From positions 551,045 to 615,044 of the forward strand of contig JAIVFI010000026.1 of assembly GCA_025558095.1 (NCBI GenBank): DNA of 64,000 bases, written 5' to 3'. Both the position numbers and the translations under genes were made by a program. Below are positions 21,396 to 32,183 of this stretch, in pieces. Within the stretch, counting starts at the first letter, position 1. Each line of letters begins with the position of its first letter. The notes below the pieces were generated by a model. The model made no database searches, was not told the DNA's origin, and was given only the letters and a program-made list of their open reading frames with translations. Source of the stretch: Hyaloraphidium curvatum. Lineage: Eukaryota > Monoblepharomycota > Hyaloraphidiomycetes > Hyaloraphidiales > Hyaloraphidiaceae.

Positions 21396-22330
21396 ATGTT
21401 CTGGGCCTGCATCCTCCTGCTCGTCATTCTGGCGCCCTCGTGCCCACCGGCGCGGCCGTCCGCCGTGCCCCTTCTCCACCCAATACCTCCGTTCCGGCCG
21501 CGCGGACCGGGCGACGGCATCCCGCTCCGACCGCCCCTGACCAACGTCACCGGCATCCTCTCGAGCGGAGACGATCCTGCGCCGACCGAAGTCCTCTGGG
21601 CGGTCCTTGACAAGGTCGGCAACGGTTTTCGGAGCTCCGTTAGGCTGCACTGACCGGTTGTCGGCGGGGCTTCTGACGTGACGACGTCCAGGCGCCGCAC
21701 TTCGTCGTCCAAGCGAGCTTCTACGGGCCCTCCACGGCAGTCGGCGCCTTTTCGTGGGATCTGCTCCCCAACAACACGGTGCGCGAGTCGGTGTCGGGGT
21801 GGAACGAGACGCGGCCGCCGCACCGCCCCGGATTTCTCCGCCCGGCGGCGCTCCGGCCGACCGGAGGAGGTGAATTGATGATTCCGGGGGAAGAAGCGGA
21901 AGCGTGGGTGCCCTTCCCTTGCCTCTGATGCAGCCGCTGAGTGGCAGATGACGAATGGACAGGTGGAACTCGGTGTCGTGGCGTGGAAGCTGCACACCGT
22001 CGCCATGGCGCTGCTCAGCAGGAAGCCCCTGCCGAAGTTGCCCTCCATGGGCACCAGCTGTTCCCGGCTTCCTTGCTCGACGGCCTTGACGGATGAGACA
22101 GGGTCGTTTACGCCGGCGGCGTTGCGGCGTGGAAGATGGCCATGGACGAGATCGAGGTCCTCGAGGAGCTCCTGGCGAGGCTCTACGGGCGGGACATGGT
22201 CACGGAGGAGCTGAGCGCGGCGCGGATCGACGGCGTGTGGAGGTGGTGGGGAGACCAGAACAGGATTCCGGCGCTCGAGAAGCAGGGGATCCGGGGGCCG
22301 GACAAGGCGGGCATCTTTGTCGCTGTGTGA
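21396..22330 (+). CDS. secreted protein of unknown function (4 exons)
   Basis: Exons 21396-21638, 21692-21869, 21934-22036 and 22102-22330 join in phase to 250 residues. Donors GTTAGG, GTGAAT and GTTGCC are weaker than most in this window. A signal peptide, MFWACILLLVILAPSCPPAR, starts the protein. Later blocks include APHFVVQASFYGPSTAVGAF, EWQMTNGQVELGVVAWKLH and a helical C-terminus, MAMDEIEVLEELLARLYG, ending DKAGIFVAV. Possible N-glycosylation sites are NVT, NNT and NET. No family recognised. Each exon shows protein-like composition and none is complete alone, which supports the splicing. Confidence 0.55.
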
Positions 22331-22407
22331 TACCACGGGGCGTCTAAGCGGGGTGCGATCGTTATCGGGGTTTTGGCGACTCCCTACACGCCGCTACATT
22401 CTCGTCC

Positions 22408-23544
22408 TTACTCAGGGAGGAGCTCGATTGCGTTGGTTTCCATCGCGGTCTCGAAAGCTCGCGAGAACATTGCCCAAAACATTTCGTCTCCCCTGTCGGT
22501 CCGCCCGACGAGCATCCCGGCGTACACCGCCGTCAGCATGCCCGCAAACTGGCCGTGTTTGAAGCCGTCCCACGCGGCTTCGAACGAGTAGTCCTTGACC
22601 CCGAGCCGTGTCACCTCGTCGTGCCAGAGCCTCAGCAGCCGCTCCTGGTGGGCCCGGCGATCCTCCGGCCGCAGGCTCGCGCCCAGGAAGTAACCCACGT
22701 CCACGGCGCCGAGGCCCAGAGCGGGTGATTGCCAATCGAGGGTGTAGCACCACTCGGGCTCGCCGTCCTTGCCCGGCGGCGAGAAGATGACGTTGTCGAC
22801 GCGGTAGTCGACGTGCTGCATGGTGTAGGGCCCCTTTCCCGCCCTTCGGGCGATGTAGGTGCCGAGCATGGTCGCGAAGCGGTTGCCGAGGGCGAGCATG
22901 TCCGGTGTCAGACGGTCCTTGTAACGATCCACGAACCCCGGCCACAAGTGGTCCGCAAAGAGCTGGCAAAAGGCCGTCGTGTCGCGGGGCTCGCGCGGGT
23001 CACCCAGCCACGACGTTGTAGCCCACAGTTCGGGAGTCTCCCACATGGTGGCGTGGAGGATGGCCATCTGCTTCATGACCAGCTCGGCGGCCGCGACCGG
23101 ACAGCCCCTGATCTGGTCCCCGGGCTCCCCAGGTGCGAGGTCCTCGAGCAAAACTATCGTCGCCTCCCGCTCGGGCGCGTACTCGGCGGCCCAACAGCGC
23201 GCTATCCTCATCCCCGCGCGGCGAAGCATGGGCGCAATTGTGCGGTAGAACAGCGCCTCGCGCTCGTAATTGCGGCCCGTCAGTCCCAGCTGCCGGCTCG
23301 CGGGATCCGTCGAGACCATCTTGGCGATCAGCGTCCTCGGCGCGTCCTTCGGCACCTCTCCATTGTAGCCAATCGCGATCCGGTACGAGGTCGAAATCTG
23401 GCCCGTTCCAATCGCCTTTGCGGAGACGGTCGCGACATCGACGTCGAGCCCGTTGGCCCGGAGCACGCCCGCGAGCCAATCAGCCGTGATATCTTCCGCC
23501 TTCTGAGGGTATTCCTCGATCCGCGGCGGCCCCGAGCTGACCAT
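22408..23544 (-). CDS. CHK/APH-like small-molecule kinase
   Basis: 378 residues from ATG 23544. The kinase-like signature is clear: a nucleotide-loop region GTGQISTSYRIAIGYNG, the Lys of RTLIAKMVS, the acidic VLLEDLAPGEPGDQI, the catalytic loop MQHVDYRVDNVIF (Brenner-type HxD...N) and the metal-binding LDWQSPALG. This is the arrangement of aminoglycoside-phosphotransferase and ecdysteroid-kinase-like (CHK) proteins, which phosphorylate hydroxyls of small molecules. Substrate not inferable; detoxification or secondary metabolism is plausible. Confidence 0.8.
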   Translation of the reverse strand: MVSSGPPRIEEYPQKAEDITADWLAGVLRANGLDVDVATVSAKAIGTGQISTSYRIAIGYNGEVPKDAPRTLIAKMVSTDPASRQLGLTGRNYEREALFYRTIAPMLRRAGMRIARCWAAEYAPEREATIVLLEDLAPGEPGDQIRGCPVAAAELVMKQMAILHATMWETPELWATTSWLGDPREPRDTTAFCQLFADHLWPGFVDRYKDRLTPDMLALGNRFATMLGTYIARRAGKGPYTMQHVDYRVDNVIFSPPGKDGEPEWCYTLDWQSPALGLGAVDVGYFLGASLRPEDRRAHQERLLRLWHDEVTRLGVKDYSFEAAWDGFKHGQFAGMLTAVYAGMLVGRTDRGDEMFWAMFSRAFETAMETNAIELLPE

Positions 23545-23708
23545 CCTCGGTGGATTGGCAAGGGACTGTCTGGGTGACAACAGACTGTTCTCCCGGATCC
23601 CCGGCTGTGGCAACCTCGAAGGACGTCTGATAGGCCCGGAAAGCAGCTGATACGGCTGTTGAGCGCTTTCGTTTGAAGCACCTCGGGTCGTTGCTGGACC
23701 GCGCCGCC

Positions 23709-24931
23709 ATGCCGCTGTCCCGCGCGGCGGCCGTTGTCGCCGCGGCAGCTGCCGCGGCCGGCGCCGCGATTGCCGTCTACCTGGGGCGAAAGGCGTGGAG
23801 GTCGGCAAAGGCCCGCGCCGAGCACGAGGAGAAGCTGCGCCCGCTCATCGAGAAGTTCGTCGCGTCCGGGGAGACCGACATCCACATCGCGGACGAGATC
23901 CGGTGGGTGCTCCCGTCCGGATCTCCTCAAGGTCCAGCTAACGGCTGGGCCGACGTCGCTCAGAACGCTCGTCATGCACTCGACCAACCCCCACGTTCAG
24001 GCCCTGACGGGCGTCCACGTCGGCTTCTCCTCGTTCATGGGCCAGAACATCGCCCGGATGGTGATGGCCTCGCCGCAGGGCCGCACGCCCGAAGCCAGCT
24101 ACGCCCGCTTCGAGCAGACCAACCGGCTGCTCTACCAGTACCTGCACTTCCCCCCCGACCACCCGCGCGCCGTCGAGGCCATCGAGCGGACCAACTACAT
24201 ACATTCGAGGTTCCCGGCAATCTTCGAAAAGTACAAGGACGACATGGTCTACATCTGGGCCCAGTACGCGCCCTTTGCGCACAAGCGCGTGGCCGAGCGG
24301 ATCGGCGCGCGGCGGCGGATGAAACCGGTGGAGCTGCAGGCCATCTGGCTGCTGAGCCGGGTGACGCTGCAGAAGATGGGCTGCGACGCGCCGGAGCGGT
24401 GGGAGGACGCGGAGAAGTTCTGCTACGGGTTCGAGGACGCAAAGATGGTCGAGACCAAGTCGTCGTGGGTCGTACCTGCCTCGTCCTCCGACGACCCGAC
24501 TAATCGCCACGTTCGCGGCAAGCATCATGCTCAGCGACCTCCTCCTGTCCTTCCCGAAGCACGTCAAGCCGACCGGCGCCCCGGAAGGCCTCTTCCGGAT
24601 CCTGTGCGAGGGCATCCTCTCCCCGCCCATGAAGCGCGCCGCCGGGCTCGCGGACCCCGCCCTGTCGACCCGCCTGGGCGCGTGGTACTTTTTCAACGTC
24701 GTCTTTCCCCTCACGGACCTGTGGTACTACCACTTTGCCTTTTCGGCCGCGCGGCACACGTTCCCTGGCGAGATGGGGGACGACGGGCTCGTGGCGAGGC
24801 CGATCATCGCGGGTCGGGAGATGCGGAGCGTCAAAGAGGAGGACTACGGGGCGAGGTTCCGGATCGCGGACGTGAACGACCGGTACGAGGTCGGCGCGAA
24901 GCTGCCCATGGGGCTCGATGGGGCGCAGTAG
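23709..24931 (+). CDS. MpaB/DUF2236-like oxygenase family protein (3 exons)
   Basis: Exon 1 is 23709-23902, intron 23903-23963 (GTGGGT), exon 2 is 23964-24464, intron from 24465 (GTGGGT), exon 3 from 24523 (or 24535) to 24931; about 367 residues. N-terminal TM segment AAAVVAAAAAAAGAAIAVYL. Exon 2 carries NPHVQALTGVHVGFSSFMGQ, then YQYLHFPPDHPRAVEAIER and KYKDDMVYIWAQYAPFAH, resembling the ER-bound MpaB/rubber-oxygenase (DUF2236) catalytic domain. Exon 3 reads DLLLSFPKHVKP through FFNVVFPLTDLWYYHFAFSA. Two acceptors 12 bases apart (GCAAG at 24522, CTCAG at 24534) both keep the frame. Such proteins cleave C=C bonds of terpenoid chains; the exact role here is unknown. Confidence 0.6.
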
Positions 24932-24985
24932 ATTGGGCTGCAGGCAAGACGAATCAAGCTTCCTTCAACGGAGACCTCCCCGCGA

Positions 24986-25553
24986 CTACTCCTTTGGCGG
25001 ACCGGCCAGGTACACCTCGTCCGGGACATGTTCCATCCAGTTGACCACCTTGCCGTCCAACGCCTCCTGGATAGCGATGTGGGTCATCGCCGTCGTCGGC
25101 GTCGCCCCGTGCCAGTGCCTGCGAACCATGAAAGGGAAACTCAGCGTCATGTCCGCCCTGCCCGCATGCGCCTTTCAGTACCGGTGGTTCGAAGGGCACG
25201 TTACCACGTCGCCGGCGCGGATCTCCGCCACAGGGCCGCCCTCGCACTGCGTCCAGCCGACGCCGTCGGTGACCACGAGGATCTGCCCAAGCGGATGCGT
25301 GTGCCTGGCAGGGAAGACGGACACAAGGTGGGAGAAGAGCGGAACCGCAGCGAGCAGGTCAACCACGAGTCGCCCCCGGCAGACGCTTCGACACCCACCA
25401 CGCCGTCCTCGCACCGGGTTGGAACGTGACCTTTGCGCACGCCACCCTCCCCGGGGCCGCGGCGGACGCGAGGGGCTGGTGGGAGACGCTGCCGGTGAAC
25501 CACGCGGGGTTGCCCGCGCTGGCCTTGTTGGTCCCCGCGCGGATGACGTTCAT
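24986..25553 (-). CDS. small cupin-domain protein (3 exons)
   Basis: Exon 1 is 25553-25399, intron 25398-25305 (GTGGGT), exon 2 is 25304-25182, intron 25181-25119 (GTACTG), exon 3 is 25118-24986; 136 residues. Joined, it reads [20 protein letters not shown], then [20 protein letters not shown] and ends [19 protein letters not shown]. The His residues of HTHP and of NHRHWHG are the metal ligands of the cupin barrel. It closely resembles short single-domain cupins often annotated near carboxymuconolactone decarboxylase or hydroxynitrile-lyase-type enzymes. The metal-binding histidines only appear once both introns are removed, strong support for the model. Confidence 0.85.
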
Positions 25554-26274
25554 CGCGGGGGGGGTGGGGCGCTTGGTAGAGTTAGGGCGAGGGCGCTGGG
25601 GAACGGGGGGTTCGGAGGTGCTTTGCGACGCGAAGATGGAGTTCTCGCGCGCTATGGTGCAGTGGAGGGAGACAGCGCCGCGTCGATTCCGCCACCATCC
25701 CGCCGCACCCCGCGTTCGCAGGCGAAGCGATCCAAACAATCAGTAAACGAACAAAGAGCGATGAATGGAATGCGAACAGAAACCGAGGTGGTGCACCATA
25801 TGACCATCTCCAGTGTCGCAAGCCACGATCCATCCGCATACTCTTTGGAAGCACCGATCTATAACACCAGTGCCCGAAGCTAGACCTGTACAGTGCAGCT
25901 CTCGTCACGAAAGGCTCCGTTATCGACCCCACGTCACAGCACATACGCCCGCCCTCGCGTTCCACCCGCTACCCATGACCCAGTCCATGCCGTGCACCAA
26001 GTCGAGAAAAGAAAATCCGCGGCCCATTGTGGACGCAGGAACGCGTACACGTCCTGCACCACGAATCAGGCAGCAGACTGAGGTGGGAAGAGTGCGTGGG
26101 GAAGAGCACGCCCCGGCTTCCCCGAGAGTCCGAATCGGCCACCGAGTGGAGCCCCGTATGGCCGCGGAACAGCCCCACGTCCGAGCTATTATCCACAAAG
26201 CCCCGTCGCCCGCGTCCATCCGCCGATCCGAGCCCCTCCCGCGCCGCGGTGCCGATGCCGGAGCCCGCGGGTGG
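25554..26274. other. no gene seen
   Basis: About 720 bases upstream of the cupin gene and beyond the 3' end of the small MYND gene. Frames are short and unconvincing. Confidence 0.4.
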
Positions 26275-26567
26275 CTAGGTGTCTCCCGCCGCGGCCTTGC
26301 CCTCCGCCGGTATCGCCACCGCCACCGCCACGCTCGTATTCCCCACGTTGCACACGGGCCTGTGTTCCGGGTACGCCAGACGCTGGCACTCGGCGCTGCG
26401 GGGCGGGGGGATGAGCCCCAAAGCCGGGGCCCTTGCGCGGCGGACACCGACCTGCAGTACCGCTCGATCCCGCAGCGCAGGCAGCAGCGGCGGCCGGCGG
26501 GCTTGGAGCAGCCGGCGCGGCCGCATTGGAGGCCGGCGGCGGGCGGCGCGGCGCCGCCGAGGTTCAT
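26275..26567 (-). CDS. tiny MYND zinc-finger protein (2 exons)
   Basis: Exon 1 is 26567-26452, intron 26451-26396 (56 nt, GTCGGT...CCGCAG), exon 2 is 26395-26275; 78 residues from MNLGGAAPP. The spliced protein is almost only a MYND finger: CGRAGCSKPAGRRCCLRC, then GIERYCSAECQRLAYPEHRP and a final VC. All expected Cys/His ligands are present only after splicing. MYND domains mediate protein-protein contacts. An upstream in-frame ATG (26822) would add ~85 residues of unconvincing sequence and overlap the start of the divergent MYND gene. Confidence 0.65.
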
Positions 26568-26813
26568 CGCGGGCCGGGTGAACTCCTTCAAACTCCTTCC
26601 AAGGGGTCCGGGCACCGCACTGCGCTGCCGGCAACGGCCTGGCTGAGCACGCACGCTCTTTTCCGGTCGCTGCGGTGTCCTGGAAGCCCGCAGGGGTGCG
26701 GTTTTTGTGGTCCGCGAAATCGGCTTCCGGTTCGATGCGGCACCGTGCGGCAGAGGCGGCGACGTGGCGATCGGACCCGCGCATCGGCACACATCCGCGG
26801 GCCAAGGGCGGCC

Positions 26814-28109
26814 ATGGAGCATCCCGGCAGCTCGGAGTCATCCGATGCATGGTCCTCCTTCGACCGGAGTGGGTTTTTGGAGGCCGTGACGTCGATGATG
26901 GCCGTGGTCCGCGGCGGCTTATCGGACCTGCTCGGGGAGCTCCAGGCCGGCCCCAAGGGCGAGGATCAATTGGAGCGGATCCGGAGATTGTGCCGAGACG
27001 TGTCTGCCGGGTTCCGCGACGTCGTGGTCCTCTGCAATGCGCTCCGTGAGGCCGTCCGCATCAATCCGGCGGATCTGGCGCGGTCGACGCACTCCGGGTT
27101 CCTCGAAGCGTTCCTGCCGGCCGACTTTGCTGCCACCTGCACGAGTTTTGCACCCGGGCCCCTATATGGCGAGATCGTGCACGCCGTGTTCCGCCAGCAC
27201 TTCCATCTGGTCTTCGACATCCTCGTTTCGCTCACGGACGAGGCGCTGCGGCGTGATTGGGGCTACACGGGCGCAGCCGTGCCGCGACCCGTCTGGGACG
27301 CAGACCTGGATGCGTTCGCGATCTCCCCATCTTCGCCGCCGGGCCGGTGGAGAGCCTTCGGCGCCGTGGCCCATGTCGCCGACCACGCGGGGGTGCTGGT
27401 CGGCCGGTTCATCGACGTGCTGCCGCTCCGGAAGCGGATGGCGGAGGACGCGGCGTTCGTCGGCGCCATGTGCGCCCTCGCATTGACGGACAGGGACCTC
27501 TTCGAGGCGATGGACCTGGGCTGGAACTGCGGCCTCCGCCGCCTCGACGGCGTGCTCGGGACCTTGGTCATGGTCGGGAGCATCGCCGGCAGCATCATAG
27601 CCGAGGCATGCGGCTCCGATGGCCGCCTGCCGCCGGATTCCTCGCTGCGCAAGCCCGCGCGCGAGAAGCTCGGTCTCGAGACCGCTCTTCTGCTGCGGTC
27701 GGTGCCGTCGGCGCTCGCCGGGGAGCTCGATAGCCCGGGATTCAGAGGCAGGCGCGCGCTGGAAAACTTTGCGGAGCACATGCTCGAGATCACCGGCAGG
27801 GATCCCGGGGGAGCATCGGCTCCTTACGACGAAGTAGCAGACCCGGAGGAAACGCTCAAGAGGATGAAGGTCTCGCTGCGGACCATGGCCATGGATCGAA
27901 CCGACCGCTGCGACGGGTGTGGTTCTGTGCGCAAGGGGGGGGAGCTCAGGAAGTGCGGCGGGTGCGGGACGGCGCGGTACTGCGGGACAGAGTGCCAGCG
28001 CGCGGCGTGGGCCGAGCACAAGGGGGTTTGCCGCCGAGCCAGCACGAGGACCGAATCAAGACCCGTTCTCTTGCGAATCAGACGCTGCCTCGGCGGATCG
28101 TCCACGTGA
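26814..28109 (+). CDS. MYND zinc-finger protein with alpha-helical N-terminal domain
   Basis: 431 residues, single exon, ATG 26814. The C-terminal finger reads CDGCGSVRKGGELRKCGGCG, then TARYCGTECQRAAWAEHKGV and C, a complete MYND pattern. The ~350-residue N-terminal part is mostly helical and not a named domain, e.g. IVHAVFRQHFHLVFDILVSL and WRAFGAVAHVADHAGVLVGR. The same N-terminal domain occurs in broken form at 32184-33087. This two-part layout (unknown helical region plus C-terminal MYND) is common among expanded fungal MYND proteins. It is divergent from the small MYND gene. Confidence 0.8.
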   Translation: MEHPGSSESSDAWSSFDRSGFLEAVTSMMAVVRGGLSDLLGELQAGPKGEDQLERIRRLCRDVSAGFRDVVVLCNALREAVRINPADLARSTHSGFLEAFLPADFAATCTSFAPGPLYGEIVHAVFRQHFHLVFDILVSLTDEALRRDWGYTGAAVPRPVWDADLDAFAISPSSPPGRWRAFGAVAHVADHAGVLVGRFIDVLPLRKRMAEDAAFVGAMCALALTDRDLFEAMDLGWNCGLRRLDGVLGTLVMVGSIAGSIIAEACGSDGRLPPDSSLRKPAREKLGLETALLLRSVPSALAGELDSPGFRGRRALENFAEHMLEITGRDPGGASAPYDEVADPEETLKRMKVSLRTMAMDRTDRCDGCGSVRKGGELRKCGGCGTARYCGTECQRAAWAEHKGVCRRASTRTESRPVLLRIRRCLGGSST

Positions 28110-28376
28110 TCGAGATGCCGAAGTCTTGGCGCCGCCTCGTGCGAGGGTCTCCGACTTCGTGGGGGAAGACTCCACAAGGTTCCGGCCGCAACTCGCCGAA
28201 TCTCCCCGGGATCGTTCTCCTGAACATCTGGCGCACTCGCCGGGCGCATCCTTCCTGCCGATCGGGCCTTCCCGTCTGTTTACTGCTTCGGGACGAATGG
28301 GCTTGTGGCTGAGCCCGGGTTTTCCTCGCTGAACGTTCCAAACACGGACCCCCGACCGACGGAGCATCGCGGCCCG

Positions 28377-30410
28377 ATGCCCGCCATGGCCCGCTTCGGT
28401 GTTATTGCGCTGCTGACGCTGCTCCCGGGCGCGCTCGCGGCGACGTACCGGGTCGAGGCGGGCGGCTCGTCGCCCCCGGCGCTGCCTTCCAACGGGTCGC
28501 TCTCTCTCGCGGGTGCCTCGGCCCTCTCTTCCCAGCTGCGGCCGGGCGACGTGCTCGAGCTGTGCGGCGACCTCCGCGGCGGGCTGGCGGTGGCGGCGTC
28601 GGGGCAGCCCGGGGCGCCGGTGCGCGTCACGGCGTGCGCGGGCGGGGCGCGGCTGTCGGCCGGCTTCGGCGTGCCGGCCTCGGCGTGGACCCCCTTCAAG
28701 GGCAATATCTTCAAAGCGACCGTTGCGGGCGACGTCGCCGGCTTGCTCTCCAACGGGGTGCAGATGGTCCGCGCCCGCACCCCCAACCTCGTCGACCTCG
28801 CCGACCGCACCGGCGCCCGCGAGGAGGAGTGGATAAAGCCCGGCACGCCCGGCCAGGACGTCTGGGCGGCCGACGTCGGCGGCCCCGACGGGCGGTGGAA
28901 CGGCGCCGTGGCCCGCGTGCGGTCGCAGAACTGGATCTACGAGGCCGCGACTGTCAGGTCCAGCACGGCCAAGGAGCTGGCGTTCGACAGGCCGCTGGTC
29001 TTCAAGCCCAGCGAGGACGCGCGGTTCTACCTCGAGGGCAAGCTCGAGATGCTCGACGCCCCGGGCGAGTGGTTCCACGACGCCGCGGCAAGCACGCTCT
29101 ACTTCCAGCCGGCGAACGGTTCCGACATGTCGGGAGCCGCGGTCGAGTGGCTCCCCGCCGGCGTCCCGCTGCTCACCGTCACCGGCTCCTACGTCACTGT
29201 CGACAACCTGGTCCTCTCGGGCGGCCAGGACGGTATCCTCCTGGGCGCCAACGTCGAGGGCGTCACCATCGCCAACAGCACCTTCCGCACCATCCTGCAC
29301 CACGGCATCCACGCCCCCGAGAACGTGCGCAACGTGACCATCTCGGGCAACGACATGTCCGGGTGCGGGCGGCATGGCATCCTCCTCCCCAACTCCAACT
29401 ACTCCTCGATCGAGGGCAACAGGATCACCAAGATCGGCCTCGCCGCGGGCCTCGGCCCCTCCGCCGGCCCGGAGCTCCCCAACCTCCCCCTCGTCTACGC
29501 CGGCGTCGCGGTGTACACCACCGGCACCGCCAACTCGATCGCGGACAACCGGATCGACGACGTCGGGTACCACGGGATCCAGCTCGCCGGCGGGGACAAG
29601 CTCGCCACCTTCGCGTGGAGCTACTCCCCCGCCTGCACGGGCAACGTCATCAGCAGGGTGTGCAGGGCGCTGGCGGACTGCGGCGCCATCTACGCCCGCG
29701 AGACGCTGGACCCGCTGGTCGAGGGCAATACGATCGTGACGGCGGTCGGCAACGGCGAGAGCGCGGGCAGGCCCGAGAGAAGCTACCTCGCCAACGGGAT
29801 CTACATCGACGAGGAGAGCGCGCGCGCCGTGGTGCGCGGCAACACGGTCGTCAACGCGAGCACGGCCGGCATCTACGTCCACCGCGCCGTCAACTGCACC
29901 TTCGAGGGCAACACGGTCGCGGGCAGCGCGACGGCCAAGCAGATCCGGCCCGTGGGGCGGAACGCGATGTTCGGGAACGTGTTCCGGAACAACGACCTCG
30001 CGGCGCTGCGGGCCGACGCGAGGTTCACGTGGCAGGAGGGGAGGGAGCCGAGCACGACGGGGATCATGGCGGACCACGAGGGGGAGGCGTATTGCCCCCC
30101 CGAATCGGAAGGTACCGATCCCGGGCAGCGGTTCTCGGTGGTGCAGAGGGAGCTGGTGACCTACGACGAGTGGAGGACGGTGGTCAACGACAACGCGACG
30201 CGGGTCTGCGACGCCGGCGTACGGGCCAGGATCGCGGCCGCCATGTCGGCGGCCATGGAGAAGCTGGACGCGGCGATGGTGGTCGGCGCGCAGAAGGAGC
30301 CGCCGGCGGTGGTCAACCCGCCGGCCAAGCCCGGGGCCGCGGCGAGGGTGGCGGCCTGGGCGGGCTTGGTGCTGGCGACTTTGGCGGCGGCGGGGGTGCT
30401 GGCCTGGTGA
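28377..30410 (+). CDS. secreted right-handed beta-helix protein, likely GPI-anchored
   Basis: 677 residues, ATG 28377. Signal peptide MPAMARFGVIALLTLLPGAL with cleavage near AA/TYR. PbH1-type turns repeat: NLVLSGGQDGILLGANVEGV, STFRTILHHGIHAPENVRNV, GNDMSGCGRHGILLPNSNYS, NRIDDVGYHGIQLAGG and GIYVHRAVNCTFEGNTVAG. This is the pectate-lyase/alginate-lyase-type parallel beta-helix fold, acting on or binding polysaccharide. Many NxS/T sites are present (NGS, NST, NVT, NYS, NAS, NCT). The C-terminus is a hydrophobic tail (VAAWAGLVLATLAAAGVLAW) after a Pro/Ala linker, as in GPI-anchored surface proteins. Enzyme specificity cannot be assigned. Confidence 0.8.
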   Translation: MPAMARFGVIALLTLLPGALAATYRVEAGGSSPPALPSNGSLSLAGASALSSQLRPGDVLELCGDLRGGLAVAASGQPGAPVRVTACAGGARLSAGFGVPASAWTPFKGNIFKATVAGDVAGLLSNGVQMVRARTPNLVDLADRTGAREEEWIKPGTPGQDVWAADVGGPDGRWNGAVARVRSQNWIYEAATVRSSTAKELAFDRPLVFKPSEDARFYLEGKLEMLDAPGEWFHDAAASTLYFQPANGSDMSGAAVEWLPAGVPLLTVTGSYVTVDNLVLSGGQDGILLGANVEGVTIANSTFRTILHHGIHAPENVRNVTISGNDMSGCGRHGILLPNSNYSSIEGNRITKIGLAAGLGPSAGPELPNLPLVYAGVAVYTTGTANSIADNRIDDVGYHGIQLAGGDKLATFAWSYSPACTGNVISRVCRALADCGAIYARETLDPLVEGNTIVTAVGNGESAGRPERSYLANGIYIDEESARAVVRGNTVVNASTAGIYVHRAVNCTFEGNTVAGSATAKQIRPVGRNAMFGNVFRNNDLAALRADARFTWQEGREPSTTGIMADHEGEAYCPPESEGTDPGQRFSVVQRELVTYDEWRTVVNDNATRVCDAGVRARIAAAMSAAMEKLDAAMVVGAQKEPPAVVNPPAKPGAAARVAAWAGLVLATLAAAGVLAW

Positions 30411-30739
30411 TCCGAGGACGTCGAGGACTGGATTCCATTTGGATTTGTTCGTGTATTCGGGGAGGATCCCCGCTAATGCTAGTGCGTGTACGACACGTTC
30501 CCGTGCGGCACCGCCACGGCGAGCCGGCGGTGTCCGCGGGGATCCGCCGCCAAAACCACCAGATCGGCGTCAGCAGCCCTTCCTCAAACAAAGACGCACC
30601 GTATCGGACGGTCGGAGCCCCGTTCCCGCGTCTGCGGATCGGACTTCCGGACGCGGGCTGGTGCCTAGCCACTTGACGTTTTCCCTCGCAGGAACCACCG
30701 ACAGCCGGGAACGTTCCATTCCCCTCGCGCCCCCCCCCC
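30411..30739. other. no gene seen
   Basis: Intergenic stretch between two secreted-protein genes. No recognisable feature. Confidence 0.4.
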
Positions 30740-31799
30740 ATGAGCCGCCCCGCCCTCGCCGCCACCGTGTTTGCGCTGCTCCTCGCGGGCGCCGCCGCGC
30801 AGTCGACGACGGTCGCTGCCTCGGCGACGTCGGGATCCGCCACCGCCACCCGCACGCGGACCACCACGGCGCCCGGTATCGCCCCCACGGGAGTCGTCAA
30901 CGGGTTTCTCCCGTGGCCCACGAATGGAACGCTCGTGTTCAACCAGGTGGGCGGGTCTCGGGCGTCGGAGTGCCGAATTGCCCGACCAACCGTCGAACCT
31001 CCCGGCCATTCTGCCCGCTCCCTTCTAGACGACCGGCTGCCAGAGATGGTACATCTTTGTTCCCAAGGATCACCAGCTTGTTAGCACCGCCTGCGTGAAT
31101 GCCGTGGGTTTTATTTGATTGGAGGACGCCGTTTGCCCGCCCGTCTCACCCCAACCGCCTCGCAGGGCTTCGCCTGGGCCTGGATCTACGACAAGGACGA
31201 GACCACCCGCGGCGACACCATCCCCGCCAACATAACGGCCGAGAACAACGTCTGCCTGCTGCCCAACTACGACCAGCCCCCGTTCAACCGCGACGTCCGC
31301 GGGCGGTGGGTCCCTCCGTCCCGCCTCCCTTCCCGGCCGCCCTGACACGCCTTTCCGACAGCCGCTACTTCCCCAGCAACCCAGGCGAGACCACCCGCCA
31401 GCGGTGCTTCACCGAGCCCGTCCCCAAGACGACGACCAACTGCCTGAGCTACGACGCGGTGTTCTACATGTACACCGTGACCAACTGGACCAACGCCACG
31501 GACTCGGACGGCAGGCCCGTCGCGGCGACCGAGTTCAAGGTGCCCTCGATACTCAACATCACCGACTCGGACATTGTTCCCTGCGGGTCGTGGTGGGGTT
31601 GCCCCGACGTCGCTCTCCCGGGAGAAGCTGATCCTGCCATCCTGACAGGACCACCGCCACCGGCGCCACCAGCGCCACGCGCACGGGGACCGCCACGGCC
31701 AGCACCTCACGGCCGGGCGCTGCCGGTCCGGGACTCCGCGCCGGCGTGGAGGTGGTCGCGGCTGCCGTCTTTGCCGCCGTTGGGATGCTCGTGCTGTAG
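30740..31799 (+). CDS. GPI-type secreted protein of unknown function (5 exons)
   Basis: Exons 30740-30946, 31044-31103, 31166-31305, 31362-31592 and 31649-31799 join to 262 residues; donors are GTGGGC, GTGGGT, GTGGGT and GTGGGG (last donor could be 31590). Signal peptide MSRPALAATVFALLLAGAAA, then a Thr/Ser/Ala linker. The core reads RWYIFVPKDHQLVSTACVNA, GFAWAWIYDKDETTRGDTIP, LLPNYDQPPFNRDVRGRRYF and NCLSYDAVFYMYTVTNWTNA, with paired cysteines. It ends in a Thr-rich stalk (TTATGATSATRTGTATASTS) and hydrophobic tail VEVVAAAVFAAVGMLVL, a GPI signal. No family recognised; probably a cell-surface protein. Confidence 0.6.
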
Positions 31800-32183
31800 T
31801 GTATCGATCTGGTTCGCGGCGTTGCAATGTCGAGTTGAGGGGTCTATTGGATGCAGGCTACCGCATTATGCAGGCAATACAATTGAAAGTGGAAAAGACC
31901 AGTCTTGCTCAGTGGTCCCCCAGGCCTATCCCCTGAAGCCGCGAGCCGCTGCTGTCGAACATCGCAATTGTCGGCCATTCGAACGAGAATTGTTGAGCTT
32001 TACGCAGGCACCAAACTATCCTATCCGTGCGGTGCAAGTTGTGCAGCGATCAGCGTAAATGACTTTGCGTTGCGGCCGGACGCCCACACACTTTCGCGTT
32101 ACCGCCCCGTCTCGAAAGCGACACCGTCCTCCGAAGCGTGGCTGCTCGCGAAGCTGAAGCGACCGCCCTCGCCAGCCCGTAGG
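31800..32183. other. no gene seen
   Basis: Between the GPI-type gene and the MYND-family pseudogene. It is less GC-rich than its neighbours and has no supported feature. Confidence 0.4.

Noticed and set aside
28562-30676. 704-codon plus-strand frame over the beta-helix gene
   Set aside because: Arg-rich shifted frame of the beta-helix protein; no start context or motifs.
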